Source: Bog-473 sp963840245 (GTDB taxonomy: Bacteria; Actinomycetota; Acidimicrobiia; Acidimicrobiales; RAAP-2). Taken from it: a DNA stretch of 64,000 bases. The DNA lies in NCBI GenBank assembly GCA_963840245.1, contig CAWIYI010000008.1, forward strand, positions 8,944 through 72,943, in the 5' to 3' direction. The translations under genes were made by a program, and so were the position numbers. Below, in pieces: positions 35,535 to 44,511 of the stretch. Position 1 is the stretch's first letter; the number at the start of each line of letters is the position of its first letter. Under the pieces are notes generated by a model. That model saw only the letters and a program-made list of their open reading frames with translations. It did not search any database and was not told the origin of the DNA.

Positions 35535-36269
35535 ATGTTCACGCCGACCGCCGAGAAGCTGATCCCCGACCTGACGCCACGCGAGGAGCTCGTCGTGCTC
35601 GCCCGCGCGCTGTGGCGGGAGGGCTACAACGACCACCTGGCCGGGCACATCACCGTCAACCTGGGCGACGGCACGCTGCTGTGCAACCCGTGGCTGCTGA
35701 CCTGGGCGGAACTGCGCCCCTCCCAGGTGCTGCGCATCGACCTCGGGGGCCGCGTGGTCGAGGGGGACTGGCCCGTCCCGCTCGGCATCCCGCTGCACCT
35801 CGAGCTGCACGAGCTGCGGGTGGACGTCGGGTGGGCGGTGCACAACCACCCGCTCTTCGGCACGGTCTGGGCGGACCTGGGGGAGCTGCCCCCGATCCTC
35901 GACCAGAGCTCCGCGCTCGGCGGAGGGACGCTGGTCGTCGTGGACGAGTACGAGGGCCCGGTGAACGACGCGTCCAGCGCGCGGCGGGCGGTCGAGCAGA
36001 TGGGCGACGCGTCCATGGCGCTCCTGGCCGGCCACGGCGTCTTCGTGCTGGGCGGTTCGGCCCGCGCCGTGCACCAGCGGGCGGTCGCCCTCGAGCAGCG
36101 CTGCCAGCACGCCTGGTACGCCAGAGCCGCCGGCGGAGCGGGTGTCTCCCGGGTCCCGCAGTCCTTCATCGACCTGGTGGCCCGGAACGACGGTGAGGGC
36201 TTCATCGGGTTCTGGGAGGCGGCGGTGCGGGCCGAGCTGGCCGCCGACCCCGACCTGCTCGGCGGCTAA
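35535..36269 (+). CDS. Class II aldolase/adducin family protein
   Basis: 244 residues from ATG 35535 with GAGGAG upstream. It shows the zinc-dependent class II aldolase pattern: NDHLAGHITVNLGDGTLLCN, VGWAVHNHPLFGTVWADLGE (His pair binding the metal), and ALLAGHGVFVLGGSARAVHQ (third His). Related enzymes include fuculose-phosphate aldolase and decarboxylases of hydroxylated acids. The substrate is unknown; pairing with the upstream amidohydrolase suggests degradation of a carboxylated or aromatic compound. Its last four bases overlap the end of the ligase gene on the other strand. Confidence 0.85.
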   Translation: MFTPTAEKLIPDLTPREELVVLARALWREGYNDHLAGHITVNLGDGTLLCNPWLLTWAELRPSQVLRIDLGGRVVEGDWPVPLGIPLHLELHELRVDVGWAVHNHPLFGTVWADLGELPPILDQSSALGGGTLVVVDEYEGPVNDASSARRAVEQMGDASMALLAGHGVFVLGGSARAVHQRAVALEQRCQHAWYARAAGGAGVSRVPQSFIDLVARNDGEGFIGFWEAAVRAELAADPDLLGG

Positions 36270-37337
36270 TCCGACGAGGTCCCGAAGACCTCGCTCAGCT
36301 CCATCGGCACCGGGGTGTCGAGCTGCGCGTAGGTGCACGAGTCGGGCCGGCGGTCCGGGCGCCAGCGCACGAAGGACGTGGCGTGCCGGAAGCGGTCCTG
36401 CTGCAGGTGGTCGTAGGAGACCTCCACGACCGCCTCGGGCCGCAGCGGTTCCCAGGTCATGTCCTTGCCGGCGTTCCAGCGGTTCGTCGCCTCCGGGAGC
36501 CCGGCCGGCCGCCTGGGCGTCGGCCCAGCCCGCCCACGGGTGGTCCTTCGCCGCGTCCCTCCGGTAAGGCTCGAGCTCGGCCACCAGCTCACCCCGCCGG
36601 GCCACGCTGAACCCGGACGCCACGCCGACGTGGTGCAGCGTCCCGGAGGGGTCGAAGAGGCCGAGCAGGAGCGAGCCCACCCCGGCGCCGTCCTTGTGGG
36701 TGCGGAAGCCCGCCACGACGCAGTCGGCGGTGCGCTGGTGCTTCACCTTGACCATGGCGCGCTTGTCGGGCTGGTAGGTGAGTGCGCCGTCTTTGACCAC
36801 CACGCCGTCGAGCCCGGCCCCCTCGAAGCGGGAGAACCAGTCCGCCGCCACGTCGGGGTCGTCGGTCACCGGGGTGAGGTGGACCGGCGGGCGGGCCTTC
36901 TTCAGCAGTTTCTCGAGCGCGGCGCGGCGCTTGGCGTACGGCACCTCGAGCAATGAGCGGTCGCCCTCGGCCAAGAGGTCGAAGGCGACGAAGGATGCGG
37001 GCGTCGACTCGGCCAGTTGGCGGATGCGCTTCTCGGCCGGATGGATGCGCTGGGACAGCGCGTCGAACTCGAGACCCCGGGCGCCGGCGATGACGATCTC
37101 ACCGTCGAGCACGATGCGGTCCGGCAGCTCCCGGCGGAGGGACTCGACCAGTTCGGGGAAATAGCGCGTCAACGGCTTCTCGTTGCGGCTGCCGAGCTCG
37201 ACGTCGTCGCCGTCACGGAAGACGATGCAGCGGAAGCCGTCCCACTTGGGCTCGTAGAAGAGGCCGGCGCTGCGGGGGAGGTCGCGGGAGAGCTTGGCCA
37301 GCATGGGTGCCACGGGCGGGCGCACGGGGAGCGTCAC
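36266..37337 (-). CDS. ligC: ATP-dependent DNA ligase, LigC type (frameshifted)
   Basis: About 357 codons from GTG 37337. The adenylation domain reads FYEPKWDGFRCIVFRDGDDV with the nucleotidyl lysine in EPKWDG (motif I), then ELGSRNEKPLTRYFPEL (III), DGEIVIAGARGLEFDALSQR (IIIa), LDGVVVKDG (IV) and MVKVKHQRTADCVVAG (V). An OB-fold domain follows. An extra base near 36505 shifts the frame before the C-terminal block DMTWEPLRPEAVVEVSYDHL. Size and lack of other domains match mycobacterial LigC rather than LigD. It sits in a three-gene repair operon with the PHP and Prim-PolC genes. Confidence 0.88.
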
Positions 37338-37343
37338 GCCGGG

Positions 37344-38363
37344 TCAGCCCTCATGCGCCCCGGCCCAGGCCAGGAGGTCGTCGACCCCACCGCGGTTGAC
37401 GATCCGTTCGGGTGGCACCGCCGCGTCGACCGCCTTGGCGCAGCCGCGGCCGAGCCAGCCGAGCTGGCCCGGCGCGTGGGCGTCGGTGTCGATGGAGAAG
37501 GAGCAGCCGAGGGCCACGGCCTGGCCGAGCAGGTCCTGGGGCGGGTCCTGGCGCTCGGGCCGCGAGTTGATCTCCACCGCGGTGCCCGTGCGGGCGCAGG
37601 CCGAGAACACCGCATCGGCGTCGAAGGTGGACTGCGCGCGGCCCCGCCCCGTGATCAGGCGCCCGGTGCAGTGGCCCAGGATGTCGGTGTGCGGGCTCTC
37701 GACGGCGGCGAGCATGCGTTCGGTCATGGCGGGCGACTCCATGCGCAGCTTCGAGTGCACGCTCGCCACGACGACGTCGAGCTCGGCCAGCAGGTCCAGG
37801 TCCTGGTCGAGCGAGCCGTCCTCCAGGATGTCCACCTCGATGCCGGTCAGGATGCGGAAGGGCGCCAGGTCCTCGTTGAGGTCGGCCAGCACGTCGAGCT
37901 GGGCCCGCAGCCGCTCGGCGTCGAGGCCGTGTGCCACCGTGAGGCGGGCGCTGTGGTCGGTGAGCACCAGGTAGTCGTGCCCGAGGTCCCGGGCCGCCTC
38001 GGCCATCTCGCGGATGGGGCTCCCCCCGTCGGACCAGTCGGAGTGGGAGTGACAGTCCCCGCGCAGCGAGCCCAGGAGGTCCTGGGCCGGCGCGTCGAGC
38101 TCGATGTCCTCGGGCGTCTCCTCCAGCCGGGTCAGGCGGTCGGGCACCTTTCCCGCGAGCGCCTCATCGATGACCTGCGCGGTCGACTTGCCGATGCCGT
38201 CGATGCTCTGCAGCCGCCCGGCCCGGGACAGGGCGGCGAGCGTGTCGGCATCCATGTCCGCCACGGCCCGCGCCGCGCCACGGAAGGCGCGCACCTTGTA
38301 GGTGTCGGCCCCACCGCGCTCGAGCAGGAAGGCGATCCGGTTGAGTGCGTCGAGCGGCTCCAC
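37344..38363 (-). CDS. PHP-domain phosphoesterase with helix-hairpin-helix region (PolX C-terminal type)
   Basis: 339 residues from GTG 38363. The N-terminal 90 residues are PolX-like helices: LDALNRIAFLLERGGADTYK, VRAFRGAARAV, and a hairpin LQSIDGIGKSTAQVIDEAL. The PHP domain then has the metal motif LRGDCHSHSDWSDGGSPIRE, YLVLTDHSARLTVAHGL, VVVASVHSKLRM, ILGHCTGRLITGRGR and FSIDTDAHAPGQLGWL. Bacterial PolX couples a polymerase to such a PHP 3'-5' exonuclease; here the polymerase domain is absent. Located between Prim-PolC and LigC with gaps of 3 and 6 bases, it may provide end-trimming for gap repair. That role is inference. Confidence 0.85.
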   Translation of the reverse strand: MEPLDALNRIAFLLERGGADTYKVRAFRGAARAVADMDADTLAALSRAGRLQSIDGIGKSTAQVIDEALAGKVPDRLTRLEETPEDIELDAPAQDLLGSLRGDCHSHSDWSDGGSPIREMAEAARDLGHDYLVLTDHSARLTVAHGLDAERLRAQLDVLADLNEDLAPFRILTGIEVDILEDGSLDQDLDLLAELDVVVASVHSKLRMESPAMTERMLAAVESPHTDILGHCTGRLITGRGRAQSTFDADAVFSACARTGTAVEINSRPERQDPPQDLLGQAVALGCSFSIDTDAHAPGQLGWLGRGCAKAVDAAVPPERIVNRGGVDDLLAWAGAHEG

Positions 38364-38366
38364 CGG

Positions 38367-39377
38367 CTACGCCTTCTTGGCCCGGCTCGGGGCCACCCGG
38401 GGCGGTTCGTCGGGCATCTTGGGGTATTGCGGCGGCCACGGCGCGTCGTGCAGCCCCGCCTCCTTGTCGCGCTCGGCCAGTGCGAGCAGCGGCTCGATCG
38501 ACTGGGGCCGCGCCGCGATGTCGGCCCAGGGGTCGCCGCGCCGGCGCACCAGGTCCGGCACGGTGCGGATCGTCAGGTCGTTGGGGACCACCGTCTCGAC
38601 CTCCTCCCAGGTGAGGGGGGTCGAGACCTGCCCGCCCGTGCGCGGCCGGGCGAACCAGGCGCCGAAGACGGTCTTGTGGGGGGCGTTCTGGTTGAAGTCG
38701 ACGAAGACCCGGCTGCCGCGCTCCTCCTTCCACCAGTTCGCCGTGATCAGGTCCGGGAACCGGCGCTCGAGCTCGCGGGCCAGGGCGACGGCGGCGGCGC
38801 GCACCTCCACCGAGTCCCAACGCGCCTCGAGCCGGAGGTACACGTGCAGACCGTTGCTGCCCGTCGTCTTCGGGTAGCCACGCAGCCCGAGCTCGTCGAG
38901 CACGTCGCGGCAGAGCAGGGCGACGGCCCGCACTTCGTCGAAGCCGATGCCGGTCGTGGGGTCGAGGTCGATGCGCAGCTCGTCGGCGTGCGCGGGATCG
39001 GCGGCGAGGTACGGCCACAGGTGCAGGCCGAGGCAGCCGATGTTCACCGCCCACACGACGTGGGCGATGTCCGCCACGACGAGCGCGTTGGAGGTGGTGC
39101 CGTTGGGAGTGGAGACGGTGGCCGACTGCAGCCAGTCCGGTGCGCCCGCCGGGATGCGCTTCTGGTAGAAGGACTTGCCGGTGGCGCCTTCGGGGAACCG
39201 CTGCAGCATGGCGGGTCGGCCGCCGGCCGTGTTCAGCAGGTGGTCCCCCACCTCGAGGTAGTACGAGACCAGGTCGAACTTCGTGGCGTCGAGGGCGGGG
39301 AAGTACACCTTGTCCGGCCGCGAGATGCGCACCTCGCGCCCGCCGGCCTCCACCGTCCGCTCGTCTTCCCCTGGCAC
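38367..39377 (-). CDS. LigD-type primase-polymerase (Prim-PolC-like)
   Basis: 336 residues from GTG 39377. This is the LigD polymerase-domain family of archaeo-eukaryotic primases: VRISRPDKVYFPALDATKFD, MLQRFPEGATGKSFYQKRIP, the metal-binding ELRIDLDPTTGIGFDEVRA, and GSNGLHVYLRLEARWDSVEV, then VFVDFNQNAPHKTVFGAWFA. It has no fused ligase or nuclease. In mycobacteria a stand-alone enzyme of this kind (Prim-PolC, Rv3730c) is encoded next to LigC and functions with it in excision repair. The same pairing here, with a PHP gene between, supports that pathway. The gene is intact. Confidence 0.88.
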   Translation of the reverse strand: MPGEDERTVEAGGREVRISRPDKVYFPALDATKFDLVSYYLEVGDHLLNTAGGRPAMLQRFPEGATGKSFYQKRIPAGAPDWLQSATVSTPNGTTSNALVVADIAHVVWAVNIGCLGLHLWPYLAADPAHADELRIDLDPTTGIGFDEVRAVALLCRDVLDELGLRGYPKTTGSNGLHVYLRLEARWDSVEVRAAAVALARELERRFPDLITANWWKEERGSRVFVDFNQNAPHKTVFGAWFARPRTGGQVSTPLTWEEVETVVPNDLTIRTVPDLVRRRGDPWADIAARPQSIEPLLALAERDKEAGLHDAPWPPQYPKMPDEPPRVAPSRAKKA

Positions 39378-39459
39378 CGCACCCGACTCTAGTGACGGGC
39401 CGCCGGCGCGGCCCCCAACGCCCGCTGCCTCAGGGCGGGGCGGCGATTCTCCACGTGCC

Positions 39460-40230
39460 TCAGATGAAGTCGGCCAGCCCTTCCCACCCGGCCGGCGGCG
39501 ACGCCAGCTGCCAGAACTGCTCGGGGACGCGTCCCTCCATGCGAGCGGTCAGCGCGTGGTCCCGTTCGAGCGGTGCGATCTGCGACGTGTAGCACCAGAT
39601 GGCGCGGCGCTTGCGCTCCTCGTCGGGCACGTGCGGCACGATGGCGGGCGTCGGCCAGGGATGGGCGCGCAGCAGTTTCGCCACGCGCCAGGCCAGGAGG
39701 CCGGGCAGGTGCTTGTAGCCGTGGTCCTCGTAGCAGAACCACAGGCGTTCCGGCTGCTCCAGGCGCACCAGGAGGCAGGCGTCGTGCACCATCACGTGGT
39801 CCGGATTGGCGAGACCCATCGGGAAGAACACGGAAGTGGGATCGAACTCCGCGATGGTGGCGCCGAGATCGGGCGCCACGTCGGCCGGCGTGGGCCGGTC
39901 CGGTGGGGCCAGGTACTGGTGGTCGGCGAACTCGAGCCATTCGTAGCCCGAACCGAGGACCGCCATCGCGGCGGCGTCCTCCTCACGTCGCACCGCCACC
40001 ACATCATCGCCGGCCACGAAGCCGCCCAGCGCGTCCCACTCCGATGGCTCGTCGGGGTAGGCGGGCGGACGCCCGCCGAGGACCGTGACGACGGTCGTGT
40101 CGTCGTAGCTGCCGATCAGATGACCGGCGCCCATGGCGGCGTCGTCGAAGTGGGGCGAGACGACGAGGATGCGGCTGAGTGCGGCGGGGTCGACTTCGCC
40201 CCACGTCGGCTCGGCGAACGTGTTGCTCAT
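39460..40230 (-). CDS. PIG-L family deacetylase (LmbE-like)
   Basis: 256 residues from ATG 40230. The zinc-binding motif appears as LVVSPHFDDAAMGAGHLIG (PHxDD in place of the usual PHPDDE) and the second ligand region as GLANPDHVMVHDACLLVRLE. Members remove acetyl groups from GlcNAc-linked substrates, such as MshB in mycothiol and Mca in detoxification. The final Glu of PHPDDE is Ala here, which is seen in divergent members, so the substrate is uncertain. It is 7 bases downstream of the MFS gene on the same strand. Confidence 0.8.
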   Translation of the reverse strand: MSNTFAEPTWGEVDPAALSRILVVSPHFDDAAMGAGHLIGSYDDTTVVTVLGGRPPAYPDEPSEWDALGGFVAGDDVVAVRREEDAAAMAVLGSGYEWLEFADHQYLAPPDRPTPADVAPDLGATIAEFDPTSVFFPMGLANPDHVMVHDACLLVRLEQPERLWFCYEDHGYKHLPGLLAWRVAKLLRAHPWPTPAIVPHVPDEERKRRAIWCYTSQIAPLERDHALTARMEGRVPEQFWQLASPPAGWEGLADFI

Positions 40231-40237
40231 GGCCGGA

Positions 40238-41482
40238 TCATAAGGGCACGTCGTCGATCTCACCGGCGACGTGGTGCCGGAAGACCGGCAGCAGCGCGCC
40301 GATGACGGCGGCACCGACGATGCAGGCGAGGCCGCCCGAGACGACGGAGAACTCGATGCTGGTCAGGGTCGCCACCGCCCCGGACTCCATGTCGCCGAGA
40401 CGGGGGCCGCCCTGCACCACGGCCATCTGAATGGAGGACATGCGGCTGCGGAACCGTTCGGGGATGGAGCCCTGCAGGATCGTGTTGCGCAGCACGGCCG
40501 AGATCACGTCGGCCCACCCGGCGACGGCCAGCAGGGCGAGGGCGATCCAGAGCGTGTCGGTGAACCCGAACAGCGCGATGGCCGCACCCCAGACGCAGAC
40601 GGCCACGATCACGGCCCAGCCCTGGCGCCGGAGGTTGGCGACCCAGCCGGTGGTCACGGCCCCGATCAACGCGCCGACGCCGGGCGCGGCGTAGAGGAAG
40701 CCGAGGGTGATGGTGCCGCCCCCGAAGACCGAGCCGGCCATGGCGGGAAAGAGCGCCCGGGGCATGCCGAACACCATGGCGTTGATGTCGATCAGGTAGA
40801 CGCCTTGCAGTGCCTGGCGTGAGCGCAGGTAGCGCAGTCCTTCCTTGGTGGACTGCCAGGGCGAGACGCCGGCGGCTCCCGCGTGCGGTGGGATCGGAGC
40901 CAGCATGGCCGAGGTGACGAGGGCCACCACGAACGAGGCCGCGTCGAGTGCGTAGACGAGCGGGAGCCCGATGCCGAGGAGCAGGCCGGAGAGCGCCGGC
41001 CCCACGATGACCCCCACCTGGAAGACGATCTGCGTCATGGCGGCGGCGGCGGGGATCTGCCGCCGCTCGACCATGCCGGGCACGGCCGCCATGCGGGCGG
41101 TGCTCGAGAAGCCCGTGAGGCCGGCCGCCAGCGCGCTGATGACGTAGAGCGCGGCCAGCGACGGGTGGGCGACGGCGGCGTTGACGGCCATGGCGCCGCT
41201 GGTGAGCATCAGGGCGGCGGCCGTCCACACCATGATCCGGCGTTTGTCGACGGAGTCGCCGACGGGCCCGGCGGAGAGCGCACCGGCGAGGAAGGGGAAG
41301 AGCTGGGCCAGGCTGATCGCGCCCACCTGCAGGGTGGAGTGCGTCATGGAGTACACCTGGTAGGGGATGGCCACGACGGTCAGCTGCGTCCCCATGACCG
41401 AGATGAGCTGACCGATGAAGAGCAGACGGAAGTCGCGGCTCTCCCGCAGCGGGGTGGTGTCCACCAGGATCCGGCCCGGCAT
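40238..41482 (-). CDS. MFS transporter (EntS-like exporter family)
   Basis: 414 residues, 12 membrane helices, from ATG 41482 (the open frame upstream is a GC-rich extension without MFS character). Markers: LRESRDFRLLFIGQLISVMG at the N-terminus, SAGPVGDSVDKRRIMVWTAA (motif A, altered), and FGMPRALFPAMAGSVFGGGT in the second half. The family (MFS_3) includes enterobactin and macrolide exporters. The cargo is unknown. Confidence 0.85.
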   Translation of the reverse strand: MPGRILVDTTPLRESRDFRLLFIGQLISVMGTQLTVVAIPYQVYSMTHSTLQVGAISLAQLFPFLAGALSAGPVGDSVDKRRIMVWTAAALMLTSGAMAVNAAVAHPSLAALYVISALAAGLTGFSSTARMAAVPGMVERRQIPAAAAMTQIVFQVGVIVGPALSGLLLGIGLPLVYALDAASFVVALVTSAMLAPIPPHAGAAGVSPWQSTKEGLRYLRSRQALQGVYLIDINAMVFGMPRALFPAMAGSVFGGGTITLGFLYAAPGVGALIGAVTTGWVANLRRQGWAVIVAVCVWGAAIALFGFTDTLWIALALLAVAGWADVISAVLRNTILQGSIPERFRSRMSSIQMAVVQGGPRLGDMESGAVATLTSIEFSVVSGGLACIVGAAVIGALLPVFRHHVAGEIDDVPL

Positions 41483-41534
41483 GGCCGTCAGCCTACGGTC
41501 GGCGCCGGACGGGCCCGGCCCGGAGACGGCGCGA

Positions 41535-42356
41535 TCAGGAGAGCTGGTGGCCGAGGTCGCGGACGGAGATGTCCCAGGCCGCGGGCCAGTCGTTCGTGCG
41601 CAGCAGCGCGTCGCTCCCGCCGTCGCAGAAGAGCACCGACCCGCAGAAGAACGTGCCATCGGGACCGAGGAGGAAGTCGACCAGCGCGGCGATCTCCTCG
41701 GGCCGGCCGGGGCGTCCGAGCGGGATCGGCAGCATGTCGAGCAACGGCCCGGCTTCGGCGTCGGCCCGCATGCCCGCCACCATCGGTGTGTCGATCAGGC
41801 CGGGGGCGATCGCGTTGAGGCGGAGGCCCGATCCGGCCCAGTCGCGCCCCGTGGCGTGCCGGCGCACCCAGTGGGCCAGTGCCAGCTTGCTGGCCGGGTA
41901 GGCCACCAGGGAGTCACGGGCGTCGGCGATCTGCGCACTCAGCTCCTCGTCGTGGCGGAGGAGGGCCTCGACCAGGTCGGCCGGGATGGCCGGTTGCACC
42001 GTGGTCGAGTTCGAGCTGATCGCCACCGCGGCACCTCCCGGCGCCAGCAGCGGCCGCAGGCCCTCGAGCACGTCCACCGTGCCGAAGTAGTTCACGGCGG
42101 CCAGGAGGGAGCCGGCCCGGCCCGGCAAGCTGGCCAACCCGGCACAGGTGACGATGCCGGCCAGCGCGCCGCCGGAGCGTCGCGTCGCGCCCGCCACGGC
42201 GTCCCGGCGCCCCGCGGGGGTCGACAGGTCGGCGACGATGTCGGTCTCGTCCTTGTCGATGCCGATGACGTTCCAGCCCGCCCCGCCGAGCCTCGTCGCG
42301 GTGGCGGCGCCGATGCCCGAGGCGGCGCCGGTGATGACGACGGTGCGATCAGGCAG
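41535..42356 (-). CDS. Short-chain dehydrogenase/reductase
   Basis: About 273 residues of a classical SDR. The cofactor motif VVITGAASGIGAATATRLGG opens the protein; the acidic residue after the second strand (VIGIDKDETDIVADL) suggests NAD preference. The catalytic set is visible as AISSNSTT (Ser) and VAYPASKLALAHW (YxxxK). The C-terminus GRPGRPEEIAALVDFLLGPD is typical. This fits 3-alpha-hydroxysteroid-type SDRs, which lack a long N-terminal lead. No ATG or GTG lies before the cofactor motif; CTG 42356 is the only reasonable in-frame start, with AAGG about 10 bases before it. It overlaps the peroxiredoxin gene by eight bases. Confidence 0.85.
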   Translation of the reverse strand: MPDRTVVITGAASGIGAATATRLGGAGWNVIGIDKDETDIVADLSTPAGRRDAVAGATRRSGGALAGIVTCAGLASLPGRAGSLLAAVNYFGTVDVLEGLRPLLAPGGAAVAISSNSTTVQPAIPADLVEALLRHDEELSAQIADARDSLVAYPASKLALAHWVRRHATGRDWAGSGLRLNAIAPGLIDTPMVAGMRADAEAGPLLDMLPIPLGRPGRPEEIAALVDFLLGPDGTFFCGSVLFCDGGSDALLRTNDWPAAWDISVRDLGHQLS

Positions 42357-42807
42357 CGGGACGCGCCTTCAGGAGGGCCAGCGCCTTGTCGGCGTGCGCA
42401 TCCATGGAGACCTCGGTGTGGAACACGTCCAGGAGGGTGCGGTCGGTGTCGATCACGTAGGTGACCCGCTTGTTGGGCAGGAAGCTCAGGCCACGCTTGG
42501 CGCCGAGTTGGGACGCCACCACGCGGTCGGAGTCCGACAACAGCGGGAAGCCGAGGGACTCCTTCTCGTCGAATCGCTTCTGCTTCTCGACCGCGTCGGC
42601 ACTGATGCCGACCGGTTGGGCGCCGACGGCGGCGAATTCGCCGGCCATGTCCCGGAAGTGGCAGCTCTCCTTGGTGCACCCTTTGGTCATGGCCGCCGGG
42701 TAGAAGAACAGCACCACCGGCCCGTGGGCGAGGAAGCCGCTCAGCGTGCGGGGTTCCCCTGTCTGGTCGGGGAGGGTGAAATCGGGGACAACGTCGCCTT
42801 TTTGCAT
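42349..42807 (-). CDS. bcp: Peroxiredoxin, Bcp/PrxQ type
   Basis: 152 residues from ATG 42807. Thiol peroxidase with GDVVPDFTLPDQTGEPRTLS, VVLFFYPAAMTKGCTKESCH carrying the peroxidatic Cys and, five residues on, a resolving Cys (CTKESC, the PrxQ pattern), then FRDMAGEFAAVGAQPVGISA and KQKRFDEKESLGFPLLSDSD. It would reduce H2O2 and organic peroxides using thioredoxin, which is encoded at 13 kb. The end overlaps the SDR start. Confidence 0.92.
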   Translation of the reverse strand: MQKGDVVPDFTLPDQTGEPRTLSGFLAHGPVVLFFYPAAMTKGCTKESCHFRDMAGEFAAVGAQPVGISADAVEKQKRFDEKESLGFPLLSDSDRVVASQLGAKRGLSFLPNKRVTYVIDTDRTLLDVFHTEVSMDAHADKALALLKARPAA

Positions 42808-42845
42808 CCGCTCAATGTAGGGCGAAAGCGTCGCGTCGTGCCGGG

Positions 42846-43592
42846 CTATCCCTCGAAGCGAAAGCCCACGCCCCGGACGGTGACCAGGTGGCGGGGGTTG
42901 GCCGGGTCCGGCTCGACCTTCCGGCGCAGCCGCTTGATGTGGGTGTCGAGGGTGCGCGTGTCGGTCAGCTCCTGGTCCCACCAGAGCCGGTCGATGCACC
43001 AGTCACGGGTCACGACCTGGCCGCTGTGGGCCATCAGCAGCGCCAGGAGGTCGAACTCCTTGCGGGAGAGCTCGACCGGCACCTCGCTCACCGTGACCTC
43101 GCGGCGCCCGGCGTCGAGGCGCACGGGACCCGCGGTGAGGACCTCCTCGTGATGCTCGGCGACGGCCACGCCGCGTCGCAACACGGCCCGCATGCGGGCC
43201 ACCAGCTCGCGCAGTCGGAACGGCTTGGCCACGTAGTCGCTGGCGCCCAACTCGAGCCCGAGGACGATGTCGACCTCGGAGTCGCGCGCGGTGACCATGA
43301 TGATGGGCACGGGCTTGAGGCTCCGCATCTGCTGGCAGATCTCGATGCCGGACTGGTCGGGCAACATGACGTCGAGCAGGACGAGATCGGGATGAATCCG
43401 ATGGAAGAGGCGCAGTGCCTCGTGCCCGTCCCCGGCGGCTTCGATGGCGAAGCCCTCGCGGGTGAGCCCCGACGCCAGTGCCTGGCGGTAGGACTCCTCG
43501 TCGTCGACCACGAGCACCAGCGGGCGGTTGTCCCGGCCCGGGCCGGGCGACGGGGCCCGGCCGCTGGCGGCCGGTGCGTTGGCAATCGTCAC
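42846..43592 (-). CDS. OmpR/PhoB family response regulator
   Basis: 248 residues from GTG 43592. Receiver domain: VLVVDDEESYRQALASGL (acidic pocket), phospho-acceptor Asp in PDLVLLDVMLPDQSG, IIMVTARDSEVDIVLGLELG, and the lysine in DYVAKPFRLRELVARM. A winged-helix DNA-binding domain follows: VELSRKEFDLLALLMAHSGQ and LDTHIKRLRRKVEPDPANPR. RegX3/MtrA-like in size. No histidine kinase gene is adjacent, so it is an orphan regulator in this window. A 25-residue Pro/Gly-rich lead precedes the receiver. Confidence 0.92.
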   Translation of the reverse strand: MTIANAPAASGRAPSPGPGRDNRPLVLVVDDEESYRQALASGLTREGFAIEAAGDGHEALRLFHRIHPDLVLLDVMLPDQSGIEICQQMRSLKPVPIIMVTARDSEVDIVLGLELGASDYVAKPFRLRELVARMRAVLRRGVAVAEHHEEVLTAGPVRLDAGRREVTVSEVPVELSRKEFDLLALLMAHSGQVVTRDWCIDRLWWDQELTDTRTLDTHIKRLRRKVEPDPANPRHLVTVRGVGFRFEG

Positions 43593-44013
43593 GCCTGGTT
43601 CCGTCTCAGGCAGCGTCGTGGGGGACCCGGGGCGGCCTGAACGGGAGAGGGGCAGGCGACGACGGCGGACGGGGGGTAGATCGCACCGACGTCGCCTGGG
43701 GGCGCGGGGAGACGACCACCCGCGCCCTGGTGACCAAGGACCCGAAGAACCCGGCGCGGTGTGAGCGCTCCGGTCGGATCATGATGACCTCGGCCAAGGC
43801 TTCCTGGCCGCGATGGTGGCCCGAGCCGGGTGCACAACGTCGGTCCGGCTTGATTCGATCGGCGGTCGCCATCGGGACTCACGCTACGAAGCCGAGGTAA
43901 ACGGGCCGTGAAACGGGAGCAACCAACAAGTGTTCTGCAGATGAACTCTTACGACTCCGCTCCTGCTCAGAGGATTACGCTCCCTCACACACAGGAGAAC
44001 TGGGAGGTGCCGG
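43593..44013. other. Intergenic region, no supported gene
   Basis: This 421-base divergent gap separates the OmpR-type regulator from the PPOX gene. A minus-strand frame of 88 codons (43606-43872) exists but has no recognisable domain, and its composition could arise by chance. The part from about 43900 to 44000 is lower in GC and probably contains the promoter of the PPOX gene; GGGAGG at 44001-44006 is its ribosome-binding site. Nothing else was seen. Confidence 0.5.
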
Positions 44014-44511
44014 ATGACCGAGGCCATGGGCCACGGCGTGAATCAACGCAAGGCCATACAGATGACACCAGCCGAGGTGGAGGCGTTCCTCGCCGAGCGG
44101 CGGAACATGACGATGTGCTCGATGTCCCCCGACGGCTCCATCCACGCGGTGGCCATGTGGTACGGCTTCCTCGACGGCTGCGTCACGGTGGAGACGAAGG
44201 CCAAGTCGCAGAAGGTCCAGAACCTGCGCCGGGACCCCCGGCTCACGCTCCTCTTCGAGGACGGCGACTACTACGAGGAGTTGCGGGGCGTGGAGCTGGT
44301 GGGAAAGGCGGAGATCGTCGACGACCCCGGCAAGCTCTGGGAGCTCGGCATCAGCGTCTACGAGCGTTACAACGGGCCCTACACCGACGAGCTCAAGCCG
44401 ATCCTCGAGATCATGCTGCACAAGCGGGTGGCGGTGAAGCTCGACGTGGAGCGGACCGTGAGTTGGGACCATCGCAAGCTGGGACTGCCGTCGACGCGCC
44501 CCGCCCCGTGA
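44014..44511 (+). CDS. Pyridoxamine 5'-phosphate oxidase-like (FMN/F420-binding split-barrel) protein
   Basis: 165 residues from ATG 44014. The split-barrel pattern is clear: EVEAFLAERRNMTMCSMSPD, GSIHAVAMWYGFLDGCVTVE, KAKSQKVQNLRRDPRLTLLF and ELRGVELVGKAEIVDD. Actinobacteria have many such proteins, several of which use F420 or FMN. Which cofactor applies here cannot be read from the sequence. The stop overlaps the DUF2505 start, so both are coupled. Confidence 0.85.
   Translation: MTEAMGHGVNQRKAIQMTPAEVEAFLAERRNMTMCSMSPDGSIHAVAMWYGFLDGCVTVETKAKSQKVQNLRRDPRLTLLFEDGDYYEELRGVELVGKAEIVDDPGKLWELGISVYERYNGPYTDELKPILEIMLHKRVAVKLDVERTVSWDHRKLGLPSTRPAP

Noticed and set aside
43606..43872. Possible 88-codon minus-strand gene
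   Set aside because: No domain, no clear ribosome-binding site, Arg/Pro-rich composition typical of chance frames in GC-rich DNA.
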